A stretch of DNA of 64,000 bases from Sulfuricurvum sp. (GCF_028681615.1 NZ_JAQUHV010000006.1:38164-102163); one strand, 5' to 3'; numbered from the stretch's first letter, positions 35,261 to 46,555 are shown. Made by a program: numbers and translations. Notes: generated by a model not told the origin, from the sequence alone.

Positions 35261-35292
35261 AGTATATAGAATGAAAATAGCTTAGATATAGC
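35261..35292 (-). promoter_or_regulatory. Tandem heptamer + -10 promoter (site F, aldehyde oxidase operon)
   Basis: On the minus strand GCTATAT at 35292-35286 and GCTATTT at 35281-35275 are followed after 8 bases by TATACT at 35266-35261. From the second heptamer to the -10 box it is identical to site B, 24 kb away. Confidence 0.82.
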
Positions 35293-35409
35293 AATGAATT
35301 CAGAGCTTTTATCATCAAGATGTGGGGATACGCGAAAACAGCATAAGGCTGCCTGCAGCAGTAAGCTTCGTCTTTTGGACTAAGCGTTTGGACGAGAAGG
35401 AGAGAGTGA

Positions 35410-35772
35410 CTAGACGAAAATTTTGAGTGTTGATAAAACCGCCAAGATACCTACGGCACCGGCGGACACACAGAGTATTAAGACCATACCCGCAAGCATG
35501 TCTTTCGTCCGTCCGATCTGCGGATGAAGTTCGGGATGCATATGATCAATCAGTACTTCTATCGCCGAATTGGCCATTTCAGCGGCAATTACAAGCCCCA
35601 TGCATAGTATGATCAATGCCCACCACAGTGCTGATGGCTGTAACCAGATAAAAAACAGAAGAACCAAGACAGCCATGATCCAATGGCGTCGCATGTTGGC
35701 TTCTGTCCGTGTCGCAAAGAGAATTCCCTGCCAGGCAAACCCGAATTTTCGTTTTAACGGCTGATTTTTCAT
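35410..35772 (-). CDS. dgkA: Diacylglycerol kinase (DgkA family)
   Basis: The 120-residue membrane protein has three helices and the catalytic signature 'AAEMANSAIEVLID'. It phosphorylates diacylglycerol or a related lipid at the inner membrane. It overlaps the PAP2 phosphatase gene by 4 bases, so a lipid kinase and a lipid phosphatase are cotranscribed. Confidence 0.88.
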   Translation of the reverse strand: MKNQPLKRKFGFAWQGILFATRTEANMRRHWIMAVLVLLFFIWLQPSALWWALIILCMGLVIAAEMANSAIEVLIDHMHPELHPQIGRTKDMLAGMVLILCVSAGAVGILAVLSTLKIFV

Positions 35773-36653
35773 TGGTCACTCCTAAACTGTATATAGTGTT
35801 TTAGATTCATCCATTCATAGAGGCTAATCGCTATAATAAACCACAAACTGCCCAATAGTAAACCGGCTAAAACATCGCTGACATAATGTACACCGATAAT
35901 AATCCGACTGCCTGAGAGCAGCAATACAAAACTCATCCCTGTAAAAGCAATCAAAACCTGTCCGTTCCAACCGGTTGTACGACGCCACCATAGGTAAAAG
36001 CATACGGCATAAAATGACATCGCAAGAGTCGAATGCGCACTCGGGAAAGAGGGAGAATGGATAACAAACAACGCTTCCATAGGACGTGGACGGGCAAACC
36101 CGTATTTGCCCAATGTTGCCATACTGATGCTGCCGATAAAGCTGATGAACAAGGGAAAAGCCCAATAGCGATTTCCCAAGACACTCAGCAATATAAGGGC
36201 AATCATCCATAACGGTACAATGATCGCGGGAGTTCCGAGCAAGGTGATTGTATGGAAAACAGAGACGACGGATTCGGTATGTGCCTCTACCATCGAAGCG
36301 GCGATCCAATGATCAAACTGTACGATAAAATCTTGTTCAACAACATCCTCTACAACACCTGTGAGCAACAAAGCAACGGCGAGAAAAACAGTAGCGGCTA
36401 GGGTTAAAGGGAGTCCGCTTAAGTGTTGATAGTCAAATCGTATTTTTAAGAGGTTAACAAGTCGCGGAAAAGGCAGATGAATATGTCTGAAATATCGCAT
36501 GATTTTGTGTAAACGTCTCAGTATGGGTTTTGCAAATTTCCATACGAATAGCCAAAGCACTGCCCACCATGCAAGGAACCACCAGCCAATATGGGCCAAT
36601 AAAAAAGTCCCTTTCGGTTGTACCCAAGCCCATAGCAACGCATCCATTTGCAT
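35769..36653 (-). CDS. PAP2-family membrane phosphatase
   Basis: The 294-residue protein has several membrane segments and the three PAP2 motifs: 'KYGFARPRP', 'PSFPSAHSTLA' and 'SRIIIGVHYVSDVLAG'. It probably dephosphorylates lipid phosphates such as undecaprenyl pyrophosphate or phosphatidic acid on the outer face of the inner membrane. A DedA-like front part is suggested by the first 90 residues but is not certain. Confidence 0.85.
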   Translation of the reverse strand: MQMDALLWAWVQPKGTFLLAHIGWWFLAWWAVLWLFVWKFAKPILRRLHKIMRYFRHIHLPFPRLVNLLKIRFDYQHLSGLPLTLAATVFLAVALLLTGVVEDVVEQDFIVQFDHWIAASMVEAHTESVVSVFHTITLLGTPAIIVPLWMIALILLSVLGNRYWAFPLFISFIGSISMATLGKYGFARPRPMEALFVIHSPSFPSAHSTLAMSFYAVCFYLWWRRTTGWNGQVLIAFTGMSFVLLLSGSRIIIGVHYVSDVLAGLLLGSLWFIIAISLYEWMNLKHYIQFRSDQ

Positions 36654-36701
36654 TCTCCCTTGATTACACCTATTTGCTCAGGATTCTATTCAAAGAATAG
36701 G

Positions 36702-37790
36702 TTACTGAGTAATGATGCGCATCGTTTCCAGTGCGATTTCCAACTCCTCGTCGGTATGGGTCGCCAGAACTTTGATCTTGGAATCCGGGGTTGAAATTTC
36801 GAATGTCTTCGTACTCTCTTGTGTATTTTTGGCAGTATCGATTTCAATCCCCATATGATTGAGCCCGTGCAGAATTTTTTCACGGATCATAGCGGAGTGT
36901 TCCCCGATTCCTCCGGAGAAAATGATTCCATCCACACGTCCTAATACGGCAAAATAGCTCCCTAGATATTTTTTGGCATGATACGTGAACATATTGATCG
37001 CAAGCTGCGCTTTTTCATCACCGTGACGGGCCGCTTTGGCAACGTCTCGCATATCGCTCATGCCGCATAATCCTTTAAGCCCTGATTCTTTATTCAGCAA
37101 GGTATCGATTTCTTCGGGTCGCATTTGTGTGTGCTGTTCGAGATAAATGACAATCTCCGGATCAATATCACCGCTGCGTGTCCCCATGATAAGCCCTTCC
37201 AAAGGGGTGAACCCCATGGAAATATCGATACTTTTGCCGTTTTGGATTGCACATACGCTGTCACCGTTACCCAGATGAAAGGTGATAAGGTTCAGAGAGT
37301 GAATCGGACGTTTTAGATACTTTGCGGCAGCTTTGAGCAAGAAATGGTGCGATATGCCATGAAAACCGTAGCGGCGTATTTTATTGAGCGTGTAGAGCGT
37401 TTCAGGCAATGCGTATCGGTAGGCGTAGTCGGGAATGCTTTGATGAAACGAGGTATCAAAAACGGCAATCTGCGGGATATCGGGAAAAAGCCGCAGAACT
37501 GCTTTGATCCCGGCCAGATTGGCTCTATTGTGCAAGGGTGCGAGCGGGATAAGATCTTCGATCGCTTGGATCACCGTAGCATCAATACGGACCGGATCGG
37601 TATAGGTCTCACCTCCATGAACGACGCGGTGGCCTACGGCATCAATCGTCCCTATTTGGGAGAGAATTCCGGCAATGGTTTCATCATGATTTTCTACCCG
37701 CTCGATCAAAGCGGACTTGATGAGATTGTGAGAGTCGAACAGCGCGTATTTGACAGAAGAACTGCCGCTGTTGAGTACCAGTACTTTCAT
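36702..37790 (-). CDS. ackA: Acetate kinase
   Basis: The start is ATG 37790 (MKVLVLNSGSSSVKYALF), overlapping pta by 4 bases; a longer frame is shadow. The protein has 362 residues, shorter than the usual 400, but the motifs are present: 'GHRVVHGG', 'VFDTSFHQSIPDYAY', 'RRYGFHGISHH', 'FHLGNGDS', 'MGFTPLEGLIMGTRSGDIDP' and 'IIFSGGIGEHS'. With Pta it interconverts acetate and acetyl-CoA. In this setting it could feed acetate made by the alcohol-oxidation island into metabolism. Confidence 0.92.
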   Translation of the reverse strand: MKVLVLNSGSSSVKYALFDSHNLIKSALIERVENHDETIAGILSQIGTIDAVGHRVVHGGETYTDPVRIDATVIQAIEDLIPLAPLHNRANLAGIKAVLRLFPDIPQIAVFDTSFHQSIPDYAYRYALPETLYTLNKIRRYGFHGISHHFLLKAAAKYLKRPIHSLNLITFHLGNGDSVCAIQNGKSIDISMGFTPLEGLIMGTRSGDIDPEIVIYLEQHTQMRPEEIDTLLNKESGLKGLCGMSDMRDVAKAARHGDEKAQLAINMFTYHAKKYLGSYFAVLGRVDGIIFSGGIGEHSAMIREKILHGLNHMGIEIDTAKNTQESTKTFEISTPDSKIKVLATHTDEELEIALETMRIITQ

Positions 37791-39868
37791 TGCAGCGCAC
37801 CTGCTTGAATCGCCGTGATTGCAACGGTATTGACGATGTCTTCCACCAGGCATCCGCGGCTGAGGTCATTGATCGGTTTGTTAAGCCCTTGCAATACCGG
37901 ACCGATTGCGATGGCACCGGAAGAGCGCTGGACCGCTTTATAGGTATTGTTACCCGTATTGAGATCCGGAAAAATAAAGACCGTGGCTTTGCCGGCTACA
38001 TCGGAGTGGGGGAGTTTGATTGAGGCGACATGGCTGTCTATCGCTGCATCGTACTGGATCGGTCCTTCGATGAGGAGCGAGGGGTCGATTGTTTTGGCAA
38101 TACGGGTAGCGGCTTTGACTTTTTCGACATCTTCACCGGTTCCGCTTTCTCCTGTGGAGTAGCTCAGCATCGCGACACGCGGTTCGATTCCGAACGCTTG
38201 AGCCGTTTTAGCAGATGAAACGGCGATTTGTGCGAGTTCATTTTCATCAGGGTTCTGATTGACCGCACAGTCTCCATAGACCAGTACCTGGGTTTCCAAA
38301 CACATGAAAAAGACACTGGAAACGATGGAAATGCCGGGTGCGGTTTTTATGATCTGCAAGGCCGGACGAACCGTATCGGCGGTCGTATGGCTTGCACCGC
38401 TTACCATTCCATCTGCCAGCCCCTTATAGACGAGCATCGTTCCGAAGTAAGTGCCGTGAGACATTGCATCATGCGCCGCTTGCTGCTGCATCCCTTTATA
38501 TTTTCGGATACGGTAAAGCTCGTCGGCAAAACTTTCACGCAGATCGGAGGTATTCGGATCGATTATCTGAGCATCGCTCAGGTCGAGTCCCAATACACCG
38601 GAACGATGGAGTATCTCCTCTCGATCCCCCAGTAAAATGATATTGGCAACCCCGCGGCGCAGGAGTATTTCACACGCGCGGAGGATGCGCTCATCTTCGC
38701 TTTCAGGGAGGACAATCGTTTTTTTATTGTTTCTGGCTTTTTCAAAAAGGGTGTATTGAAACATTGCCGGTGTCATGGAGTGTTGCGTCGGCGCATTGAG
38801 TTTGCTCAAAAGTGATTCTGCATCGATATGATCAAAAAACAGACCCATCGCCAGTGCGATTTTCGGGCTGGAATCGGGTGAGATTTTCACCTTGATCTCG
38901 TTGATTTTGACGACGCTTTGATAGGTGTCCCATGCGGTGGACAATATCGGAAGGGTAAAAGAATCGAGCCCCTTGAGAAGTTTTTCAATCGAGCCGGAGA
39001 GTTTCAGATTCCCTGTGAGAATGATTCCTGCGACATTGGGTATATTTTTGGAGTAAAGCCCTAATATCGTTGCTGTGATAATGTCGGAACGATCGGAGGG
39101 AACGACGATCAGAGCTTTTTCGCTAAGGCGTTCGAGATAATGTTCACTGCTCATCGCCGCGATAAGTTTGGTTGTTACGATACGGTTTAGATCTTCTTTT
39201 TTCCCGAAAAGAAGCTCACACTCCAGATAGTCGTGAATATCTTTGATCGTGATGCAATCGAGCTCATCGACTTCGGGCATAAAATACAGATCAGGGAGAT
39301 GGTGCGAGTTGTTTTGAAGGTAATCAATCTCATTGGGCGCTATACGGTTGATCACATTCATAAAACATCGGACTTCATGCTCTTTTAGCGTTTCGAAATC
39401 AATCGTAATCTCGTTGAGAATTTCCTGGGCATTTTTGTTTGTTGCATTGACGATCAAAATGAAATCCGAATCAAGATTTTTGGACAATTCTACATTGAAC
39501 TCGAATCCCAATCCGAACGGAAGAATCGCAGGATCGATCCCCTCGATCAATACAAATTCGTTTTTGCTTTTTAGATGTTCCAGATTGGCAATGATGAGTT
39601 CTATGGCATCAGATTGTTTCCCTTCCGCCAAGAGAGATTCAAAGTGATTTTTTTTGATACCGAAACTCTCTTCATACGTCTGTTCCAGAGAAAAATGCTC
39701 AATCATAAACCGTATATCATGATTGAGCAGGGGTGCATCTTCGACTACCGGTCTGTAAAATGCCACTTTATCGATTTTCGATTTTAGTAGCTGCATCAGT
39801 CCCATCGTAATGATAATACTCCCGGCATTATTTTGGCTGGAGGAGACAAAAAGAGTGTTGATGTTCAT
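37787..39868 (-). CDS. pta: Phosphate acetyltransferase
   Basis: The 693-residue long form has an N-terminal P-loop-like and DRTGG part (about 1-360) and a C-terminal PTA domain ('IVLPESEDERILRACEILLRRG' region, 'MVSGASHTTADTVRPALQII', 'SYSTGESGTGEDVEKVKAAT', 'PDLNTGNNTYKAVQRSSGA'). It lies between pgm (34 bases upstream) and ackA. Confidence 0.93.
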   Translation of the reverse strand: MNINTLFVSSSQNNAGSIIITMGLMQLLKSKIDKVAFYRPVVEDAPLLNHDIRFMIEHFSLEQTYEESFGIKKNHFESLLAEGKQSDAIELIIANLEHLKSKNEFVLIEGIDPAILPFGLGFEFNVELSKNLDSDFILIVNATNKNAQEILNEITIDFETLKEHEVRCFMNVINRIAPNEIDYLQNNSHHLPDLYFMPEVDELDCITIKDIHDYLECELLFGKKEDLNRIVTTKLIAAMSSEHYLERLSEKALIVVPSDRSDIITATILGLYSKNIPNVAGIILTGNLKLSGSIEKLLKGLDSFTLPILSTAWDTYQSVVKINEIKVKISPDSSPKIALAMGLFFDHIDAESLLSKLNAPTQHSMTPAMFQYTLFEKARNNKKTIVLPESEDERILRACEILLRRGVANIILLGDREEILHRSGVLGLDLSDAQIIDPNTSDLRESFADELYRIRKYKGMQQQAAHDAMSHGTYFGTMLVYKGLADGMVSGASHTTADTVRPALQIIKTAPGISIVSSVFFMCLETQVLVYGDCAVNQNPDENELAQIAVSSAKTAQAFGIEPRVAMLSYSTGESGTGEDVEKVKAATRIAKTIDPSLLIEGPIQYDAAIDSHVASIKLPHSDVAGKATVFIFPDLNTGNNTYKAVQRSSGAIAIGPVLQGLNKPINDLSRGCLVEDIVNTVAITAIQAGALQ

Positions 39869-39902
39869 AGATACCCTTTCAAAATCCCGAAGGAATATTC
39901 AG

Positions 39903-41540
39903 TTAAAACAGTTTTGCTACCATGGACTGTGCTTCATTGAGGATCGTATTTAAATGATCCTGGCCGATGAAGCTTTCTGCATAGATTTTATAGATAGGCT
40001 CAGTCCCGGAAGGACGGAGGGCAAACCATCCGTTATGAGTGACAACCTTGAGCCCGCCGATGGAAGCGCCGTTGCCCGGAGCTTTGGTCAGAATCATCTC
40101 GATCGGTTCACCGGCAAGATAGCTTTCTTTTACATCTTCGGGAGAAAGTTTTTTCAAGATGGCGCGCTGCGCGGCATCCGCAGGTGCATCGATCCGCGAA
40201 TAGATCGGATTTCCGAACTTTTGCGTCAACTCTTGGTAATGTTCACCGGGGTCGCGTTTGGTAACGGCAAGAATTTCTGCTGCGAGGAGGGCAAGGATGA
40301 TCCCGTCTTTATCGGTACTCCAGACCCTTCCGTCTTTACGTAAAAAGCTAGCACCCGCGCTCTCTTCTCCTCCGAAAAAGATTTTTCCTTCGGTGAGTCC
40401 ATCGACAAACCACTTAAATCCGACCGGAACTTCGATCACCTTTTTATCCAATGCGCCGGCAACCCGATCGATCATCGAACTGCTGACCAATGTTTTCCCG
40501 ATCCCTAAATCTTTTTTCCACTCCGGACGATGCGTAGCCAGATAGTTGATCGCGACACTGAGATAGTGGTTCGGGTTCATCAACCCCATGCTTTTGGTGA
40601 CGATCCCGTGGCGGTCAAAATCGGTGTCATTTCCGAATGCGATATCAAAATCCTCTTTCATCGCGACCAGACCCGCCATGGCATACGGGGACGAACAGTC
40701 CATACGCACTTTTCCGTCTTTATCACAATGCATAAATGAGAATGTAGAGTCGAGCGTGTTGTTGAAGACTTGCATATTCAGTCCGTAGCGCTCTTTAATC
40801 GCGGTGTAATAGGCCATTCCTGACCCTCCCATCGCATCGGCCCCGATGTGGATTCCGGATTTGGCGATCGCTTCCATATCAACGACATTTTGAAGGTCTT
40901 CGACGTAAGGAGTCATATAGTCGTATTCGACGATATTGTCAGCATTCAATGCCTCATCCAGAGGATATTTTTTGACGTCCGCCATTGCGTTTTCCATAAT
41001 GGCGTTAGCGCGTGATTCGATCCAATCGGTAACATCACTGTCCGCCGGACCCCCATGCGGAGGATTGTATTTGAATCCGCCGTCCGTCGGAGGATTGTGC
41101 GAGGGTGTGATAACAATCCCGTCACACAGCGGCGCTCCCACTTGAGTATTATGGGTCAAAATAGCATGGGAAATGACCGGTGTCGGTGTATAGCCTCCTG
41201 CTTGGGCAATTCGAACCTGTACTCCGTTGGCACTCAGAACCTGCAATGCACTCATCTGTGCGGGGTAGGAGAGAGGATGGGTATCCATCCCCATAAATAA
41301 AATTCCTCGGATCCCTGCGTGTTCGCGATAATCACACACCGCTTGAGTGACCGCCAAAATATGCATTTCATTGAAACTGTTCAACAATGACGACCCGCGA
41401 TGCCCGGAAGTTCCGAAACTGATTCTTTCCTCTTTGTCATGGACATTGGGCTTTTGCATGTAGTACTCGGTGATTAAACGGGGAACATTTACCAGTTCCG
41501 ATTTAGGGACTTGTTTTCCGGCATTGGGATGGATGCTCAT
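39903..41540 (-). CDS. pgm: Phosphoglucomutase (alpha-D-glucose phosphate-specific)
   Basis: The 545-residue enzyme shows the phosphoserine loop 'ITPSHNPP', the metal-binding 'GNDTDFDRHG', the sugar-binding 'GGEESAG', the phosphate-binding 'RPSGTEPIYKIYAES' and the N-terminal 'SFGTSGHRGSS'. It interconverts glucose-1-phosphate and glucose-6-phosphate. It is first in a likely operon with pta and ackA. Confidence 0.93.
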   Translation of the reverse strand: MSIHPNAGKQVPKSELVNVPRLITEYYMQKPNVHDKEERISFGTSGHRGSSLLNSFNEMHILAVTQAVCDYREHAGIRGILFMGMDTHPLSYPAQMSALQVLSANGVQVRIAQAGGYTPTPVISHAILTHNTQVGAPLCDGIVITPSHNPPTDGGFKYNPPHGGPADSDVTDWIESRANAIMENAMADVKKYPLDEALNADNIVEYDYMTPYVEDLQNVVDMEAIAKSGIHIGADAMGGSGMAYYTAIKERYGLNMQVFNNTLDSTFSFMHCDKDGKVRMDCSSPYAMAGLVAMKEDFDIAFGNDTDFDRHGIVTKSMGLMNPNHYLSVAINYLATHRPEWKKDLGIGKTLVSSSMIDRVAGALDKKVIEVPVGFKWFVDGLTEGKIFFGGEESAGASFLRKDGRVWSTDKDGIILALLAAEILAVTKRDPGEHYQELTQKFGNPIYSRIDAPADAAQRAILKKLSPEDVKESYLAGEPIEMILTKAPGNGASIGGLKVVTHNGWFALRPSGTEPIYKIYAESFIGQDHLNTILNEAQSMVAKLF

Positions 41541-41667
41541 AAACTGCCTTTGGTGTTGATATTGGTATATTCTAACATTATTTTATGACATCTTAGAGAA
41601 TTGGTATTGTAATAAGGGGGTGACTGGTAACGAATTTAGTAGAGAATAGGGCAGTTATCAAATTTTT

Positions 41668-42438
41668 TTATCCCATTCTAAAACTGACTTCTCTTCTGTC
41701 CACCTCTTTATCGTTTTTAATATCATAAATACCCTCAAAACTATAGGGAAACTGACCATTGAACTCGCCGATGCGGCTACCATCGACTGTTGTTTCGGCA
41801 TAGTAGTAATCTTTGCCATTGATACGAAGTCTGGCATTGAGAAAGGGAATTTCGGATGTATCGTCAATATGAACAACGACAAAGACATGATGGCGGACGT
41901 AAACAAATCGATAATCGATCCCTCTTTCATTGAGCAATGATGCAAAGAGATTTGTTTTATCATCACAATCACCCCAGTTGGTTCGAATGACTTCCAGTGC
42001 ATTGCGGCTGGTATAGTCCGTTCTGTAAGGGATATGGGTGACATAATCAAACAGTTTTTGAGCTTCGCATCCATCATTGCCATTGCATCCTTGTGTGAGT
42101 CTGTCGGCTAATGCAGTGAGCTCACCTTTATGGGCCAGATTGGTTTTTATCACCATTCCATTGAGTTCAATACTCCCTTTGTCAAAGGGAGTGACAATGT
42201 CATTTGAATGTTTAGGAACATATGGGCGAAGATCGCGCGTTTCAATAAACGTGATTTGCATCCCTGTATAGACAAAAAGAACCACAACGCTTCCAACGAT
42301 TAAAAGGTTTATAAAACTGGCTTTGGATTTAACGGAAGCAGATTGAGCAGAATGCAAAGCGGCTGAACGGATGATCTCACGATAGAGGAATAGACCAAAT
42401 AGCGTCAAAATGATGATCTTTATTCCGAGATTTTCCAT
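41668..42438 (-). CDS. Transglutaminase-like membrane-anchored protein
   Basis: The 256-residue protein has an N-terminal membrane segment at about 45-65 and a transglutaminase-like core with the catalytic cysteine in 'NWGDCDDKTNLFASLLNERG' and histidine in 'RHHVFVVVHI'. The core probably faces the periplasm. These proteins act as cysteine peptidases or amidases; the substrate is unknown. It is followed upstream by DUF1294. Confidence 0.75.
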   Translation of the reverse strand: MENLGIKIIILTLFGLFLYREIIRSAALHSAQSASVKSKASFINLLIVGSVVVLFVYTGMQITFIETRDLRPYVPKHSNDIVTPFDKGSIELNGMVIKTNLAHKGELTALADRLTQGCNGNDGCEAQKLFDYVTHIPYRTDYTSRNALEVIRTNWGDCDDKTNLFASLLNERGIDYRFVYVRHHVFVVVHIDDTSEIPFLNARLRINGKDYYYAETTVDGSRIGEFNGQFPYSFEGIYDIKNDKEVDRREVSFRMG

Positions 42439-42507
42439 GTCAGTTTATCCGAAAATGTTTATTTGATCGAAGGAGCCATATTTCAAGGCAGTTAGTGATT
42501 CCGGTTG

Positions 42508-42807
42508 CTATTGTATCCATAAGTGTTTGGCGCTCTGGAGCAGTATAGGAGAAAAATACCAAAGTGCTTCAAAAATAACGAACTGACTAAGTAAAATAAC
42601 CCAAATTCGATATTGGAATTTACGTGTTTTATGACGAAACAGTTTTTGAGCGAAGAGGGCGCCTACGCTTCCTCCTGCTATTGCCAAGGCAAGGAGGGTT
42701 TTTTCACTGATGCGATTGCGATTTAAACGTGCAAGTAATTTATCAAAACCGAATATACCGAACGTAACAAGATTGAGAAGAAGAAATAAGAATAAAAATG
42801 GTTTCAT
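42508..42807 (-). CDS. DUF1294 membrane protein
   Basis: The 99-residue protein has three membrane segments and the typical 'FGIFGFDKLLAR...RISEKTLL' and 'GGSVGALFAQKLFRHKTRK' motifs of DUF1294. The function is unknown. It is separated by 143 bases from the divergent nor operon. Confidence 0.85.
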   Translation of the reverse strand: MKPFLFLFLLLNLVTFGIFGFDKLLARLNRNRISEKTLLALAIAGGSVGALFAQKLFRHKTRKFQYRIWVILLSQFVIFEALWYFSPILLQSAKHLWIQ

Positions 42808-42871
42808 GGTTGTTATTTTAACACGAAGTTATGACTTGATGAATTAACTTGAATTCCGGGGTATTTAATTA

Positions 42872-42885
42872 CTATCTAAAGGTAG
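42872..42885. promoter_or_regulatory. Rrf2-type dyad 1 before norC
   Basis: CTATCTAAAGGTAG is an imperfect dyad of form CTAY-N6-GTAG, followed by AATTAAA. A second copy lies 45 bp downstream and a third before tolC. Candidate operator for the NsrR-like regulator at 48220. Confidence 0.6.
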
Positions 42886-42916
42886 AATTAAATATATTCA
42901 GCTACTATTTCAATTA

Positions 42917-42930
42917 CTACATATAGGTAG
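42917..42930. promoter_or_regulatory. Rrf2-type dyad 2 before norC
   Basis: CTACATATAGGTAG is a dyad of form CTAC-N6-GTAG with flanks (ATTA before, AATAAA after) like those of dyad 1. It lies 20 bases before the norC start, so binding here would block transcription or initiation. Confidence 0.65.
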
Positions 42931-42950
42931 AATAAATGATGGGGGTTAAA

Positions 42951-43397
42951 ATGACTGAACGTATTACTAAGAATATGGCCAGAAATATTTACTTTGGCGG
43001 AGGTCTTTTTGCCATTTTGGTATTTACAGGACTTACCTTTGATACCGTTAAGCAAGTTCCAAAATTAAGTCATGATGACAAAATTACGGAATCCGTGGCT
43101 CTTGGAAAAAGAGTATGGGAAAATAATAACTGCGTCGGTTGCCATACGATTATGGGAGAAGGTGCCTATTACGCACCAGAACTTGGAAACGCCTTTCAAC
43201 GTTTAGGCGGAGGAGATGAAGAAGCATTTAAGACGTATCTCGCAGGATGGATGGCAGCACAGCCTATGGATACACCTAATAGAAGAAAAATGCCGCAGTT
43301 TCATTTAACACCGGAACAAGTGACTAACCTCGCAGACTTTTTGATTTGGACATCACGTGTCAACAATCAAGAGTGGCCGCCAAACATTAAAGGATAA
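42951..43397 (+). CDS. norC: Nitric oxide reductase subunit C
   Basis: The ATG at 42951 follows GGGGG by 5 bases; the in-frame ATG at 42936 has nothing in front. The protein has 148 residues: one membrane anchor (about 12-30) and a periplasmic cytochrome c domain with CVGCH at 61-65 and 'GEGAYYAPELG'. It passes electrons to NorB for NO reduction to N2O. Confidence 0.93.
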   Translation: MTERITKNMARNIYFGGGLFAILVFTGLTFDTVKQVPKLSHDDKITESVALGKRVWENNNCVGCHTIMGEGAYYAPELGNAFQRLGGGDEEAFKTYLAGWMAAQPMDTPNRRKMPQFHLTPEQVTNLADFLIWTSRVNNQEWPPNIKG

Positions 43398-44788
<1,391 letters not shown>

Positions 44789-44789
<1 letters not shown>

Positions 44790-46555
44790 TGGATGAAAAA
44801 GTCGGTAAGTTTTGGGATCACTATGTCACCAAAAAAGCATCTCGTCTTTTTAAAGATGAAGCGGTTCTTTTTGAGAACAACGCCAAAACGTTAAAAATCT
44901 TTTATCACCTCTTAGGAGGTGAAAAAGGAAAAGAACTTCATATTACCGACAAAAGATTCATTAACACTTCAAGAACACTGCTTGAAAAAATGTCAGGAAC
45001 CGGTAAAACTTTTTTTCTTGCCTGGCAAGATGGAAAAGGGCTTTACCTTCCTGCCGCTTTGGCCTATTTTCCTTCGAAAGCACACAATGAGATGCACTAT
45101 TATTGGTTAATCGCCATGTTGACAAAGGTAAATATCAAAAGTCAAAACATTGAGCATGAGAATACCATTGTGATTAATGATCTCATCAAAAAATACGCCG
45201 GGTTTCATGAATTTTATACGTATGCACAAAACTATTTAAGCAATCAGTATCCTGAATTATCTACGAATGAACCTTCACGCGAAGGCTCATCAGCGGATAA
45301 TTATCCAAACCCTTTATGGATTTATCCCTCCCTGTCTTCCTCCAACAAGTTACTTGATACCAATGATGATGAAGAAATCCTAAGACAAAACGACGAACAG
45401 CGCAAGAGTGAAACGTTGCAGATGAAGAAAAAAAGCGAACAGATTGATGATAAAAAAGAGACCGATGGATTACTCCTCTTTTTGCCTGAATCGATTTTGA
45501 GTTTTATGGAACAAGTTCGGGTTGATCGGCAGGAGAATGACAGTTTTGATGAAGATGCCCTCTACAATGCAGAAGATTTAGACGAGATTACACTGGGACA
45601 AAAAGATGCCAACCTCTCGGCACGAATCAAAATGGATTTGGATATATCCGCGAACAGTATTGAAGAATATCCGCTTGGGAAAGGGCATTTTATCGATGAA
45701 TGGGATTATAAAAAAGAGAGCTATCTCAAAAACTATGTGTGTATAAAACCTTTTATTTCGCTCCATACGGAGCCTATCGGATTACCGAAACGGCTACAAA
45801 AAATGATGCGGCGTATCCAAAGCGAACTTGATTTGATGGAACTGGATCGTATCAAACGGGATAATTTGCCGTATGGAGATGAGATCAATATCGATACATG
45901 GATCGACTACAAAGGTCATCAAAACCGCTCTAACCACCCCCAGCGATTTTTCCAAACGTTTGAACGAAAAACCAGAGATATGTCTACGCTGATTTTGGCG
46001 GATGTTTCCCTCTCAACGGAGGCAGGAATAACGCAAGAACTACGTGTGATAGATATGATCCAAGATTCTCTGATGGTGTTTGCCGAATCCCTTCATCGGT
46101 TGCAAGACCGGTTTGCGATTTATACGTTTTCATCGATCAAAAACACCAAAGTCAATTTTCATATCATCAAAAATTTCAAAGAAAAATACTCTGATGCGGT
46201 TCGTGGGCGGATTCATGCCATTAAGCCGGGATATTACACAAGGCTCGGTGCGGGAATACGGGAGAGTGCTAAGATTTTAGAGAAACAGCAGAGTCAAAAC
46301 AAACTCCTGCTGATCCTCAGTGACGGAAAACCCAATGATGTGGATCGCTATGATGGAAGGTACGGTATCGAAGATACTAAAAAAGCGATTGAAGAGGTGA
46401 AACAAAAAGGGATTACCCCATTTTGCATCACGATCGACATCGATGCCAAAGAGTATCTTCCCTATCTGTTCGGAAGAAACTCGTATGCCGTTATCCGTGA
46501 TGCCAAAAAACTCCCCAAAGTTTTACCCGAAATCTATATGAATTTGACCAAATAG
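44789..46555 (+). CDS. norD: NorD-like VWA protein for NO reductase activation
   Basis: The 588-residue protein has a variable front half with an acidic linker and a C-terminal von Willebrand A domain from about 395, with the metal site motif 'LADVSLSTEAG'. NorD works with NorQ to insert the non-heme iron or assemble cNOR. The start overlaps norB and the stop is 13 bases before norQ. Confidence 0.9.

Noticed and set aside
35340..35400. Inverted repeat-like sequence between aldehyde oxidase and dgkA genes
   Set aside because: The pairing parts are only about five bases with an 18-base loop and no T run; too weak to call.
42836..42853. TTGATGAATTAACTTGAA before norC as an FNR box
   Set aside because: The second half-site does not form RTCAA at the right spacing.
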